Positions 9,021 through 16,579 are shown, numbered from the stretch's first letter. The stretch is 64,000 nucleotides of DNA from Methanobacterium bryantii (GCF_002287175.1 NZ_LMVM01000001.1:372001-436000), one strand, 5' to 3'. Numbers and translations: made by a program. Notes: a model not told the origin generated them from the sequence alone.

Positions 9021-9182
9021 GTATTTGGTATAGTGGAGTATACCTGTCCCTAATTGTAATAAAATTATACTTAGTATAGTAAAGTATACTCATCCGTAAT
9101 TGTAATCAAGATTGTATTTAGTATAACAAATTATACTAAATATAATAATATTAAATATTATATTGAGTATAGTAAAATATAC
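9021..9182 (+). repeat. Tandem array of four GTATA-N6-TATAC palindromes (operator or iteron array)
   Basis: Four 16-bp interrupted palindromes lie at 9028-9043, 9074-9089, 9121-9136 and 9167-9182, at steps of 46, 47 and 46 bp. Each reads GTATA, six bases, TATAC. The spacers of the first two units are also alike (both contain TAATTGTAAT), so this is a degenerate tandem repeat of about 46 bp. The last copy ends 17 bp before the ATG of the AAA ATPase gene, overlapping its promoter and leader. The array may be an autoregulatory operator or, because the gene is related to ORC/Cdc6-type ATPases, an initiator-binding array; the first is the simpler reading. Confidence 0.75.
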
Positions 9183-9198
9183 AAGTAGAGGTGATTCT

Positions 9199-10392
9199 AT
9201 GCCGCTCCTGCCTTTAAGTATTCCAAATGATTTAGATAAATATTTTTACAACAGAGAAAAGGATTTAAAAAAACTTAAAAACCATTTAAATGCCCTTAAT
9301 GAAGATATATCTGATCAGATACTTGTTACTGGGCTTAGAGGTGTGGGGAAAACATATCTTCTGAAAAAACTGTTGAAAGAACTGCCGGATAACATCCTGG
9401 TTACGTATATTGACATTTCTAAAGTATACGGGAACCAGAGGGGAAAGATCAATGAAGAATTGATAATGCATGGCTTGCTGAATTCCATGAACAACGCTTT
9501 AAAAGGATACGAAAAGAACTCTTTAAATGGAATATATCATACCATAAAAGATTTTTTAGTTAAAATGTCCCTGAAAAAATACGACTTTAAAGAAGCTGGA
9601 AATATTTTAGGCATAGCGGTGCCTGAAACCAGTGATAATTATGAAAAGCTGAGCCATTTTGTAATGGAATTTCCACAAAAAGTAGTTGACGCGTCAGAAG
9701 GGGAGATTAAGGGTTTTGTCATTGTTGTAGATGAGTTCCAGCTTTTGGGCGAGTTAGAAAACCCTAATTCATTCTTCTGGTTGATTAGAAGTTACACTCA
9801 AGACCAGGACAATGTCAGTTATATATTCACAGGCTCAATTTCTAAGACAAGCGAAATCGTTGAAATGATAAACGGCGGGAACGGTGCCTTCGGGGGCAGG
9901 ATGATACAGGTCAATATCGACCCTTTCACCAGGGAAGAAACTGAGGGGTACCTTAAAGAAAGGGTGCCTGAAATTAATTTTACAGAAGACGGTTTGGAAC
10001 GGTTTTATGAATGTACAAGAGGCGTGCCTGCAATTATAAACAGTTTCTGCAATACTATGTCTTCAGGGGAAATTTACAATTCAGAGACTATCAAAGAGAC
10101 GTTCTTTCAGAAAATGGACCAGATCACCGTGATGTGGATAAAGATATGGGGAACGCTTAACGAGAAAGAAAAGGATATACTGATATCTTTAGCTCAAAAT
10201 GGACCTCAAAGCTGGAGCGAACTTGAAAAATCGGTTGAATTTTCACGGATGACCTTTACGAAGTATCTGGATATTTTAAAGAATAAGGGTATAGTTGCCT
10301 TTGGCAGTGGATCAAAGTATGAGATAGCCGACCGGATGTTAGAAGGGTGGATCAAGCATAAGAAGGAAGTTGACGGGTATTATCCTCCTTGA
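9199..10392 (+). CDS. Archaeal AAA ATPase with C-terminal winged helix (ORC/Cdc6-like ATPase_2 class)
   Basis: The 397-residue protein has Walker A GLRGVGKT (about residues 45-52), Walker B VIVVDEF (about 174-180), a sensor-type FTGSIS segment and a C-terminal winged helix (about 310-385, QSWSELEKSVEFSRMTFTKYL). ATG 9199 follows AGAGGTGA by 4 nt; a longer TTG start at 9163 would run through the last operator repeat. The fold is the one used by Orc1/Cdc6 and by many archaeal ATPases of unknown function often found in mobile regions. It sits directly after the palindrome array in an accessory region, so it may bind that array. No helicase or nuclease partner lies beside it. Confidence 0.8.
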   Translation: MPLLPLSIPNDLDKYFYNREKDLKKLKNHLNALNEDISDQILVTGLRGVGKTYLLKKLLKELPDNILVTYIDISKVYGNQRGKINEELIMHGLLNSMNNALKGYEKNSLNGIYHTIKDFLVKMSLKKYDFKEAGNILGIAVPETSDNYEKLSHFVMEFPQKVVDASEGEIKGFVIVVDEFQLLGELENPNSFFWLIRSYTQDQDNVSYIFTGSISKTSEIVEMINGGNGAFGGRMIQVNIDPFTREETEGYLKERVPEINFTEDGLERFYECTRGVPAIINSFCNTMSSGEIYNSETIKETFFQKMDQITVMWIKIWGTLNEKEKDILISLAQNGPQSWSELEKSVEFSRMTFTKYLDILKNKGIVAFGSGSKYEIADRMLEGWIKHKKEVDGYYPP

Positions 10393-10504
10393 GGTTAAAT
10401 AAAGTCATTATATCTTTATGAAGATGTAATATAGATAAGAAAATCTTAAAAATATAAAATAAATTTAATTTTGATAATCAATTTGTTTGTAATGTTCATT
10501 ACTG

Positions 10505-10534
10505 ATCAAATTTTTTGCTTTAAGTAAATTTTAC
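10505..10534. repeat. Left copy of a 30-bp direct repeat flanking a 2-kb accessory island
   Basis: The 30 bases 10505-10534 recur at 12559-12588 with one mismatch; the core is TTTTTTGCTTTAAGTAAATT. Between them lie the winged-helix gene, the broken gene with hairpin mosaic B and the mntA/hepT pair. In this copy the sequence runs into a perfect 9-1-9 palindrome, TTAAGTAAA-T-TTTACTTAA (10519-10537), next to the stop of the minus-strand gene. Confidence 0.65.
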
Positions 10535-10539
10535 TTAAT

Positions 10540-11061
10540 TCAGTGACTATAACCATTTTTATTTTCTTCAATTAACTCTAAAGATTTGAGGGAATTTATC
10601 TGCCTGTAACCTTGAGAACTTCCAGCGGTAATTCCAACACCTTTAAATATCTCAGAAGCCTTAGATCCCGGATTTTTATTGATATATTCAAGTATTTTTA
10701 TTTTAGTTTCACTTAGCATAGTTGGATTAACAATTATGGGCTCAATTTTACCATTTTTACAGATATAAATTAAAGGTAACTTGTTAAAACCAGAAATAAA
10801 TGCATGCAGATATGTACCAAACAAATTTGAATTTATAATTACATTTTTTATGTCATTTTCCTGAAAGATATGATTCATTATTTTAATTGAATCTTCATAG
10901 TTATCAGTTAACTGGTAGTTTTTTATGTTTAAAAAGGTCTTATTTTCTTTTGGAGGTTCTGAAGATACTGTAATTATATCTTTTTTAAAATATCTTCCTA
11001 TTTTTTCCAGTTGTTTTTGGTTTGTTATGTTTGTGATAATCTGAGATGACAATTTACCCAC
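10540..11061 (-). CDS. Winged-helix protein with an N-terminal alpha/beta domain, unrecognised family
   Basis: The 173-residue protein has an N-terminal alpha/beta region (about residues 1-115) ending in a PLIYICKNGKIEPI strand pair. A C-terminal winged helix (about 118-170) follows, with a SETKIKILEYINKNPGSKASEIF helix-turn-helix and a wing at YRQINSLKSLELI. The architecture recalls CARF-wHTH regulators of the Csa3 kind, but no diagnostic motif is present and no CRISPR genes are nearby, so I do not assign it. The start is weak: GTG 11061, with TTG 11052 also possible. It lies alone inside the direct-repeat-bounded island. Confidence 0.55.
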   Translation of the reverse strand: MGKLSSQIITNITNQKQLEKIGRYFKKDIITVSSEPPKENKTFLNIKNYQLTDNYEDSIKIMNHIFQENDIKNVIINSNLFGTYLHAFISGFNKLPLIYICKNGKIEPIIVNPTMLSETKIKILEYINKNPGSKASEIFKGVGITAGSSQGYRQINSLKSLELIEENKNGYSH

Positions 11062-11217
11062 CAGCAGCGTAATATATCGTTTTATACCGTATGAACATTA
11101 CTATTTCGTTTAAATACCTATTATATAGGGAAATATTTATAAGTAAGGACTTACATTACTATTAGGTAAAATTTAGAGGAAAAATTAAGAATACAAAAAT
11201 ATTTGGAGGGGAAAAAG

Positions 11218-11760
11218 ATGCCGCTTTTAATCAACTATAAAGAAAATTCTTCAATTAAATAAAAATATTCTAAGATGGGAATAACCAGCGATATAGAAAC
11301 TTGGCTAGCAGCACATAGCTGGAAAATAAGAAAATTAGGGCTTTAATTAGATGGAAAACCACTAGCAGAACTAATAAGGTTGGATGAGAAACTGCTTGTT
11401 GTTATTAATGAAGATGAAAAGAAAATGCTGGTCTTCAAAAATCATAGATTTTTGAGACCCGAAAACAAAGCATTCGAAAATCAGAGATTTTCGATGCCCT
11501 CGAACATTTCATGTTCGGGGCAGAGGAAATTACATTTCCTCAGGCGTCAAAATTGAAAATTTTGACAGTTTTCGACGGTCCTGAATGATGTGGAGTGCAG
11601 TGATTTTTAAGATTGTTCGCTTTTCTCCGCAGCGAAGCGAGGATTTTTTGGTCCATGCACTCAAAATTCGTAGAATTTTGGTGCCCCAAAATCAGAGATT
11701 TTGAGGGTTTTTTTTTGAAAAAAGGTGGTTTGGAATGATGTGGAGTGCAGTGATTTCTAA
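11218..11760 (+). pseudogene. Broken small gene, interrupted by two stops and a hairpin mosaic
   Basis: A strong ribosome site GGAGGGG (11205-11211) precedes ATG 11218. The frame then reads MPLLINYKENSSIK, stop (11260), KYSKMGITSDIETWLAAHSW, and a further stop (11344). It continues in the same frame as LDGKPLAELIRLDEKLLVV and on until hairpin mosaic B begins at 11436. A plausible C terminus, NDVECSDF-stop, then occurs twice in that same frame (11584-11610 and 11734-11760), 150 bp apart. Both stops are TAA, so amber recoding cannot explain them. The parent protein would be roughly 90-100 residues; I do not recognise its family. Confidence 0.6.
11436..11705. repeat. Hairpin mosaic B (nested short palindromes)
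   Basis: Successive hairpins with 3-nt loops: CAAAAATC-ATA-GATTTTTG, CGAAAATC-AGA-GATTTTCG (itself framed by GCAT/ATGC), CGAACAT-TTC-ATGTTCG (framed by GCCC/GGGC), GAGGAAAT-TAC-ATTTCCTC and GTCAAAATT-GAA-AATTTTGAC. After a gap come CAAAATTC-GTA-GAATTTTG and CAAAATC-AGA-GATTTTG. The second to fifth hairpins lie inside an outer stem CGAAAAC (11460-11466) / GTTTTCG (11568-11574), giving a branched structure. A 28-bp direct repeat with one mismatch (11583-11610 and 11733-11760) brackets the second part. The mosaic lies inside the broken gene and has no CGCTCATG ends. Confidence 0.8.
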
Positions 11761-11842
11761 TTTCATTTCTTTTTCTAGTGTAATAATTAAATATTAAGTA
11801 ACATCAAATAAAATTTAAACAATGATTTAGAAATATACATAT

Positions 11843-12139
11843 ATGGACGGCGACGGTATGAATGTTTTTAATGTCCTTAAAAAACATGAAAATGAAATTA
11901 AAGAGAAGTTTCATGTTAAAAGGATTGGTCTATTTGGTTCCTATGTTCGGCATGAGGAAAATGAAGAAAGCGACATAGATATCCTTGTAGAGTTTGAGGA
12001 ACCTACACTGCATAATTTTATGGGATTAATTGATTATTTAGAAAATCTTTTCGATAGGAAAGTTGATTTAGTTACTCAAAAATCTTTAAATCCTTATTTA
12101 CGCCCAATTGTTGAAAAAGAGGTTGTCTGGTGTGAATAG
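11843..12139 (+). CDS. mntA: MntA-type nucleotidyltransferase antitoxin
   Basis: The 98-residue protein is a minimal nucleotidyltransferase with the GS-X10-DXD signature (GSYVRHEENEESDID, residues 32-46) and the following LVEF strand. In MntA/HepT systems this enzyme adds AMP to the HepT toxin and silences it. The partner gene overlaps its 3' end, as is usual. The ORF starts at ATG 11843; ATG 11858 (MNVFNVLKK) fits family members equally well, and neither has a strong ribosome site. It lies inside the island bounded by 30-bp direct repeats. Confidence 0.85.
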   Translation: MDGDGMNVFNVLKKHENEIKEKFHVKRIGLFGSYVRHEENEESDIDILVEFEEPTLHNFMGLIDYLENLFDRKVDLVTQKSLNPYLRPIVEKEVVWCE

Positions 12140-12479
12140 GGATCAAATCTTTTTAAGACATATTCTAGACGAAATTGAATTTTTGGAAGAAGTATTCCCA
12201 ATAAACAGCAGCAAAGAGCTTTTAAGTGACCCGGTTATCCAAAGAGCTAGTGTAAGGAGCCTTGAAATAATTGGAGAGGCTGTGAAAAACTTATCCAATA
12301 ATTTCAAAGCTGATAATTCTCAAATTGAATGGAAAGAGATCGCTGGGATGCGGGATAAACTTATTCATCGTTATTTTAGTGTTGATTTAGATATTGTTTA
12401 TGAAGTTTTAATGAATAGACTTCCTGAACTTAAAATAACTGTACTTAATGCATTAAACCTGTTTAATGATTTATTATAA
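12132..12479 (+). CDS. hepT: HepT-type HEPN ribonuclease toxin (DUF86)
   Basis: The 115-residue helical HEPN protein carries the R-X4-H-X-Y motif RDKLIHRY (about residues 74-81). Arg and His form the RNase site, and the Tyr is the residue AMPylated by MntA in characterised systems. GTG 12132 is chosen because it overlaps the mntA stop by 8 nt and has AGAGG 9 nt upstream; an in-frame TTG at 12108 is less likely. Key residues look intact, so the pair should be functional. Confidence 0.87.
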   Translation: MNRDQIFLRHILDEIEFLEEVFPINSSKELLSDPVIQRASVRSLEIIGEAVKNLSNNFKADNSQIEWKEIAGMRDKLIHRYFSVDLDIVYEVLMNRLPELKITVLNALNLFNDLL

Positions 12480-12558
12480 TTTGAAAAAAAGTTTTTATGG
12501 TATTAAACCTGTTTATGATGCAAAAATTTTTAAAAACCATTGAAGCTGTTGGGAAATA

Positions 12559-12588
12559 ATCAAATTTTTTGCTTTAAGTAAATTCTAC
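12559..12588. repeat. Right copy of the 30-bp direct repeat flanking the accessory island
   Basis: It matches 10505-10534 with one substitution. It lies 80 bp after the hepT stop. The palindrome present in the left copy is broken here. Confidence 0.65.
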
Positions 12589-13142
12589 CAGTTAGTAATT
12601 TAATCGTGAACTTTTAATAGAAATAGAAAATAATAAACTAAAACTATTTTTTAACGGATTCTTTATTTATGAATCCATTTTCAAGTATCGCTATTTTGTT
12701 GTCTCTAGCCTAGATCTAGACTCTGATTACTAGAAACTTGGCAAGAATAGGCTGATTAATCCAATTATAAATTTTTTGAATCATTTAAAACATATATAAA
12801 TAAGAAATTATGATGCTTCTTATAAATTAGGAAGTGTTAGGTTTAATGTGCCCTTAATTTACTCAATTCATTTCTTTTTAAATTTACTTCAAAGTTTTAC
12901 AGTTATATTGCTGTATTCTTATAAAAAGCCTGTTCTTTTAGGATAAAATTGCTCTAAAACCATTTTGATCTTCTAATAAAAATTTATATTAAAAATTTAT
13001 AATTTTTTAATACAATTTTTGTACTTTTATAATGTAAGATTATCTAGTTAACCTTATTAACTTAAAAAATGGGTTAATCATCCGTAACATTTAATAAGCA
13101 TGACAACTATAATACTAATTAGCACAGTATTATGATTAACAC
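12589..13142. other. Intergenic stretch, nothing recognised
   Basis: AT-rich DNA without a credible ORF. A short direct repeat, ATTAAACCTGTTTAATGAT with one deletion, occurs just before it at 12452-12470 and 12502-12519. A promoter for the structured region downstream could lie near 13100-13115 (CTATAATACTA), but this is weak. Confidence 0.4.
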
Positions 13143-13454
13143 ACTGGTAAAATGAAAGTTTAACTACCAGTTCTAGCTTGTACTGGATATGTTCCAGTAT
13201 ATATCACAAAATGCAATGGGGAAATCAAACCTGCTGTAATTGAGTGAGGGGATGCCTCCGCTTTGTTGACATATTCAAAATTGAATTATAATGGTTTGAT
13301 TATCCGTTAAATCGTTGCTATCAAGTTGAAGGTAGGGGTAGTCAGTTGAGATATGATGAGAGTTTTTAGAGATGTTTCTCTCATCATTTCTCTTTTAGAA
13401 TCTGGTAATGAGGAGATGGTGGGAGTTTTGAGAGTTCTCTCACCATTATCCAGA
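13143..13454. ncRNA. Candidate structured non-coding RNA
   Basis: No ORF covers this stretch, yet it holds a dense series of complementary arms: ACTGGTA (13143) with TACCAGT (13165-13171); TACTGGA-TATGT-TCCAGTA (13181-13199); AATCAAACC (13223-13231) with GGTTTGATT (13293-13301), which encloses GAGG-GGATG-CCTC and ATTCAA-AA-TTGAAT; ATGATGAGAG (13353-13362) with CTCTCATCAT (13378-13387); and a long arm TCTGG-TAAT / ATTA-T-CCAGA (13401-13454) enclosing GGTGGGAG / CTCTCACC. The last two hairpins have similar stems and loops, as if duplicated. GC content is higher than in the flanks. The strand is not known. It lacks the conserved boxes I know for RNase P RNA, SRP RNA or C/D guide RNAs. Element E3 lies 20 bp beyond its end. 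Confidence 0.5.
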
Positions 13455-13474
13455 TTTAGCTTATTTTTAAATTA

Positions 13475-13618
13475 CACTCATGTCTAAATGGTTGTGCCGA
13501 TGTTACTTTGAATTTTTATGAGTTATATGGTTAATTACACTTCCAAATATAATTTCATAATAATTAATTGATATTATAATTTAATATAAAGCATGAAGTG
13601 TACACATGAACATGAGCG
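13475..13618. mobile_element. Element E3: 144-bp minimal copy of the E1/E2 element family
   Basis: It begins CACTCATG (13475-13482, one base off the family end) and ends GAACATGAGCG (13608-13618). A perfect 8-bp direct repeat TTAAATTA flanks it at 13467-13474 and 13619-13626. Parts of the interior resemble the left arms of E1 and E2 (GGTTAA-TA, then ATTTAA, then TGAAGT). It contains none of the 3-nt-loop hairpins that fill the other two copies, so it may be close to the core element, or a deleted form. No coding capacity. Confidence 0.75.
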
Positions 13619-13667
13619 TTAAATTAAATCATGATTTATAGCTATAAAATAACAATTAGATCAATAT

Positions 13668-14201
13668 TTATTCTACACTCTTGTCCTGCTTTGAAACGCA
13701 GAACCTGCAGAGAGCACCCGGCGTATTCATTTGTTTATCTTTTACAGGACATAAATACACGCCGTTTTCAAATTTAAGCTTGAATCCTCCAGGAAATGAA
13801 GTTCCAACAGGGTGAATCGATGCCTCTAAAATAAAAGTCGTATAAATAGAAACAATTTTTGCTAAACGTAGAAAATAAAGTTCTGATCTAAGTTTAGATC
13901 CTTTTATCTGTTTGTTGAGCACTTCCAGAAATTCTTGAAACTTTTTATTGTTAATATGTCCTTCATAGTTTCCTTTATCTTCCCGGATATCTTTGAAACG
14001 GTTTATGAATGCTTTTGTGAAATTTTCAATGAACTCTTCTCTGTACCCTGCATGCATGTATTTAGCATCTTCCTGAATATAAGCAGAGGCAAGCATTATG
14101 TCGTGCATGTGAATTCGTGATGCTTCCTGTTTTAAAACACCTAAAAGTTCATTTTTTGATATCTTCCTGGAAAAATCGAGTTCTTCAATTGTTTCAACCA
14201 T
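13668..14201 (-). CDS. UPF0305/DUF2115 family protein (copy A)
   Basis: The 177-residue soluble protein is alpha-helical in its first two thirds and ends in a conserved cysteine-bearing segment: YLCPVKDKQMNTPGALCRFC. The three cysteines suggest a metal site. The family is typical of methanogens and its function is unknown. A second full copy lies at 18146-18682 and a fragment of a third at 14311-14370, all on the minus strand and bracketing the Ycf46 cassette. Confidence 0.85.
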   Translation of the reverse strand: MVETIEELDFSRKISKNELLGVLKQEASRIHMHDIMLASAYIQEDAKYMHAGYREEFIENFTKAFINRFKDIREDKGNYEGHINNKKFQEFLEVLNKQIKGSKLRSELYFLRLAKIVSIYTTFILEASIHPVGTSFPGGFKLKFENGVYLCPVKDKQMNTPGALCRFCVSKQDKSVE

Positions 14202-14310
14202 ATAATAATACCCTAATTTTTATAAATTTTAAACCTGTTTTTGTTTAACTTATTATATAAAAGTTAAAAAATGGTTTCTTTCTGTAATGATGAATCCTGT
14301 AGTTACATAT

Positions 14311-14370
14311 TTTTGCCCTGCTCAGCAATACAGAACCCGCAAACAGTTCGGGGGTTATTCTTTGTTTTTG
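14311..14370 (-). pseudogene. 3'-end fragment of a DUF2115 gene
   Basis: Read on the minus strand this stretch encodes SKTKNNPRTVCGFCIAEQGK, which matches the last part of DUF2115 copy B (NDNPGAVCGFCIAEQD) better than that of copy A (NTPGALCRFCVSKQD). The DNA match to 18157-18211 is about 80 percent over some 50 bp. Nothing of the rest of the gene remains. It forms a degenerate direct repeat with the 3' end of copy B, so the five-gene cassette 14441-18130 is bracketed by the same sequence on both sides. Confidence 0.75.
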
Positions 14371-14440
14371 AGTATAATACAAATAATAATATATTTAAGG
14401 TAATGTTATAAAATGATTTAAGTGTTAAGGGGGCATAAAC

Positions 14441-16081
14441 ATGGAATCATATTCAAATGAGTTTAAAATATCTCTTTGTAATCTACTTAAAGCCAGATTT
14501 CCTTATTTGTATATAGCTACTTGGGAAGAAGATCGTTTATTATCTATAATAAGTTCAGTAATTGATGATGATTCTTTAATTAAAACAAAAAGGAAGTTAT
14601 TCACATGGAAAATCACCACCGGACTTTCTACTGGTGAATCATTAACGAAAAAGGTAATAAAAGATCCAATAGAGGTTCTTGACTTTATTGAAAAGTATGA
14701 AGAGCCTGCTATATTTGTACTTATAGATTTCCATATTTATTTTGGTCGTTCAGGAACTGCTCCGGACATTCATGTTATTCGTAAGATTAGGGACGTATCC
14801 TCAGCTCTTAAAAGAAGTTTGAACCCTAAAAATGTCATTTTTGTATCTCCATCATTAATATTACCTGATGATCTACAGAAGGAAATAACTATTGTTGATT
14901 TTGAGCTTCCATCCTTTGATGAAATTATAAGTTTAATTGAAGAAATGATTGAAACAAATAAAAGAAATAACAGGATAACTGTAGATCTTGATCCACATGA
15001 AAAGGAATGCTTAGCAAGAGCATCCCTTGGTTTAACATTAGAAGAAGCTGAAAATGCATTTGCACGTTCTATGGTGGAAGATGGCTGTCTTAATATTGAA
15101 GATTTGGATGTGGTTATTGAAGAAAAACGTCAGATAATCAAAAAAACTGAAATTCTGGAATTTATCAGTACAGATCTTGAAATGAGTGACGTTGGGGGAT
15201 TGGAAAATCTCAAAACATGGCTTAAAAAACGTAATAAATCGTGGTTTGATTCAGCAAAGCGTTACGGCATATCCGCACCAAGGGGAGTTTTAATTACGGG
15301 AGTTCCTGGCTGTGGTAAAAGTTTAATCGTGAAAGCTATTAGTTCTATGTGGCAGTTACCATTTTTACGCTTGGATATAGGTAAGGTGTTCAGTGGAGTT
15401 GTGGGCAGTAGTGAAAAGAATATGAGAGAAGCCATTAAAATTGCTGAAACTATATCTCCATGCATATTGTGGATTGACGAAATAGAAAAGGCTTTTGGGG
15501 GTATCGGCGGCGGTGATGGAGGAACATCCGAGAGAGTTTTTGGAACATTTCTTACGTGGATGCAGGAAAAAACTAAACCGGTTTTTGTCGCTGCTACTGC
15601 TAATAATATTCGATTACTTCCTCCTGAATTCCTCAGAAAAGGTAGGTTTGATGAAATATTTTTTGTAGATATGCCTACGCATAAAGAAAGAGTAAACATA
15701 TTCCAAATTCATATCAAAAAACGTCTTATAGATCAGAATGTTGTAGGTGACTTTGAATTAAGTGATGAGTTGTTATATCATTTAGCTGATCTTACTGAAG
15801 GCTATTCGGGTTCAGAAATTGAACAGGTGGTTATATCTGCACTATTTGACGCGTTTTCAGAAGATAGGAGTATTAATTTGCATGATTTTGAAAAGGCGAT
15901 TATTAGTACAGTTCCTCTTTCTAAAACACAGGAAGAAGAAATTATGAGGATCCGTGAATGGGCAAATGTACGTGCAGTTGCAGCTACATCTAAAGAAGAT
16001 AGTAAAGGATATCAGAATGAAACCGCGGATATGGGTGGTGATGTAAATATCACCCGCGGTGGCCGAAGTATAGATGTTTAA
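14441..16081 (+). CDS. Ycf46-type AAA+ ATPase
   Basis: The 546-residue protein has an N-terminal degenerate domain (FVLIDFHIYF at about 92-101, then a conserved IRDVSSALK and VIFVSPSLILP) typical of Ycf46 proteins. A full AAA+ module follows: Walker A GVPGCGKS (287-294), Walker B ILWIDEIEKAF, a Gly-rich loop, sensor 1 AATANN, arginine finger region FLRKGRFDE (397-405) and sensor 2 YSGSEIEQ. The tail is low in complexity. It would act as a hexameric remodeller. GGGG lies about 9 nt before the ATG. It heads a tight five-gene operon with Ycf35-like, DUF2997, membrane-HhH and radical-SAM genes; similar sets occur, as I recall, in cyanobacteria and other bacteria. The substrate is unknown. Confidence 0.85.
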   Translation: MESYSNEFKISLCNLLKARFPYLYIATWEEDRLLSIISSVIDDDSLIKTKRKLFTWKITTGLSTGESLTKKVIKDPIEVLDFIEKYEEPAIFVLIDFHIYFGRSGTAPDIHVIRKIRDVSSALKRSLNPKNVIFVSPSLILPDDLQKEITIVDFELPSFDEIISLIEEMIETNKRNNRITVDLDPHEKECLARASLGLTLEEAENAFARSMVEDGCLNIEDLDVVIEEKRQIIKKTEILEFISTDLEMSDVGGLENLKTWLKKRNKSWFDSAKRYGISAPRGVLITGVPGCGKSLIVKAISSMWQLPFLRLDIGKVFSGVVGSSEKNMREAIKIAETISPCILWIDEIEKAFGGIGGGDGGTSERVFGTFLTWMQEKTKPVFVAATANNIRLLPPEFLRKGRFDEIFFVDMPTHKERVNIFQIHIKKRLIDQNVVGDFELSDELLYHLADLTEGYSGSEIEQVVISALFDAFSEDRSINLHDFEKAIISTVPLSKTQEEEIMRIREWANVRAVAATSKEDSKGYQNETADMGGDVNITRGGRSIDV

Positions 16082-16092
16082 AGAGGGTTAAT

Positions 16093-16575
16093 ATGAGCGT
16101 GGAAATTGTACTTATGCCTATTGCAATTGCAGCCGTAGCAGGGGCAATAAAAACTAGAAATGAAAATAATAAAGAATTAGCAAGGACATTGAGAAATGAA
16201 AAAAATCGAGAATCCTCTGGTTATTTTACCCTAGGGACTAGAATTAAAGATACAAAATTATTAGAAGAGACTTTGAAAATTTATGGCTGTAAAAATGTAT
16301 TAATTGGAGATGATCTGGAAACAGAGTTGGATAAAGTAAGAATCATGTTTGAAAAGGATGAAAATGAGGTATTCAATGCTGTATTCCTTGGTGATATTTC
16401 ACTAGAGAAAGCTAAAGAATTTATTTCAGATATAAATGGTGAATACACTAAATTGGTCCAGGAAAAAGTCTATCAGAATCTTTTAAAAAATGCTAGTGGA
16501 CATAATCTCCAACTTGAATCAGAAGAAGTAAAAGAAGACAATTCAATTGTGCTTACGTTTGCTTTACAGGAGTAA
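16093..16575 (+). CDS. Ycf35/DUF1257-like protein
   Basis: The 160-residue protein has a hydrophobic N-terminal stretch (about residues 4-20) not usual in the family. It is followed by the DUF1257-like order: FTLGTRIKDTKLLEETLKIYG, a central strand-rich part, and a C-terminal YQNLLKNASGHNLQLESEEV with a last IVLTF strand. The assignment rests on that pattern and on its neighbours, the Ycf46 and DUF2997 genes. It starts 11 bp after the ATPase stop, with GAGGG ahead of ATG. Function unknown; the N-terminal segment suggests membrane tethering. Confidence 0.65.
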   Translation: MSVEIVLMPIAIAAVAGAIKTRNENNKELARTLRNEKNRESSGYFTLGTRIKDTKLLEETLKIYGCKNVLIGDDLETELDKVRIMFEKDENEVFNAVFLGDISLEKAKEFISDINGEYTKLVQEKVYQNLLKNASGHNLQLESEEVKEDNSIVLTFALQE

Positions 16576-16579
16576 AAAT

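Noticed and set aside
8756..9079. A 107-codon plus-strand open frame through element E1
   Set aside because: It is composed of the hairpin repeats, has no ribosome site and codes for no recognisable protein; the DNA is better explained as a mobile element.
9163..9199. Upstream TTG start of the AAA ATPase
   Set aside because: It would translate through the last operator palindrome; ATG 9199 has a good ribosome site just ahead.
10540..11061. Csa3-like CARF-wHTH CRISPR regulator
   Set aside because: Only the general build agrees; no diagnostic CARF motif is visible and no CRISPR locus is near.
11218..11346. Stop-codon recoding (pyrrolysine or selenocysteine) in the small broken gene
   Set aside because: Both in-frame stops are TAA, which neither system uses; a pseudogene is simpler.
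13353..13387. C/D box guide RNA, because ATGATGA at 13353 fits the C box
   Set aside because: No D box (CTGA) at the right distance and no D'/C' pair; the bases are part of a 10-bp stem.
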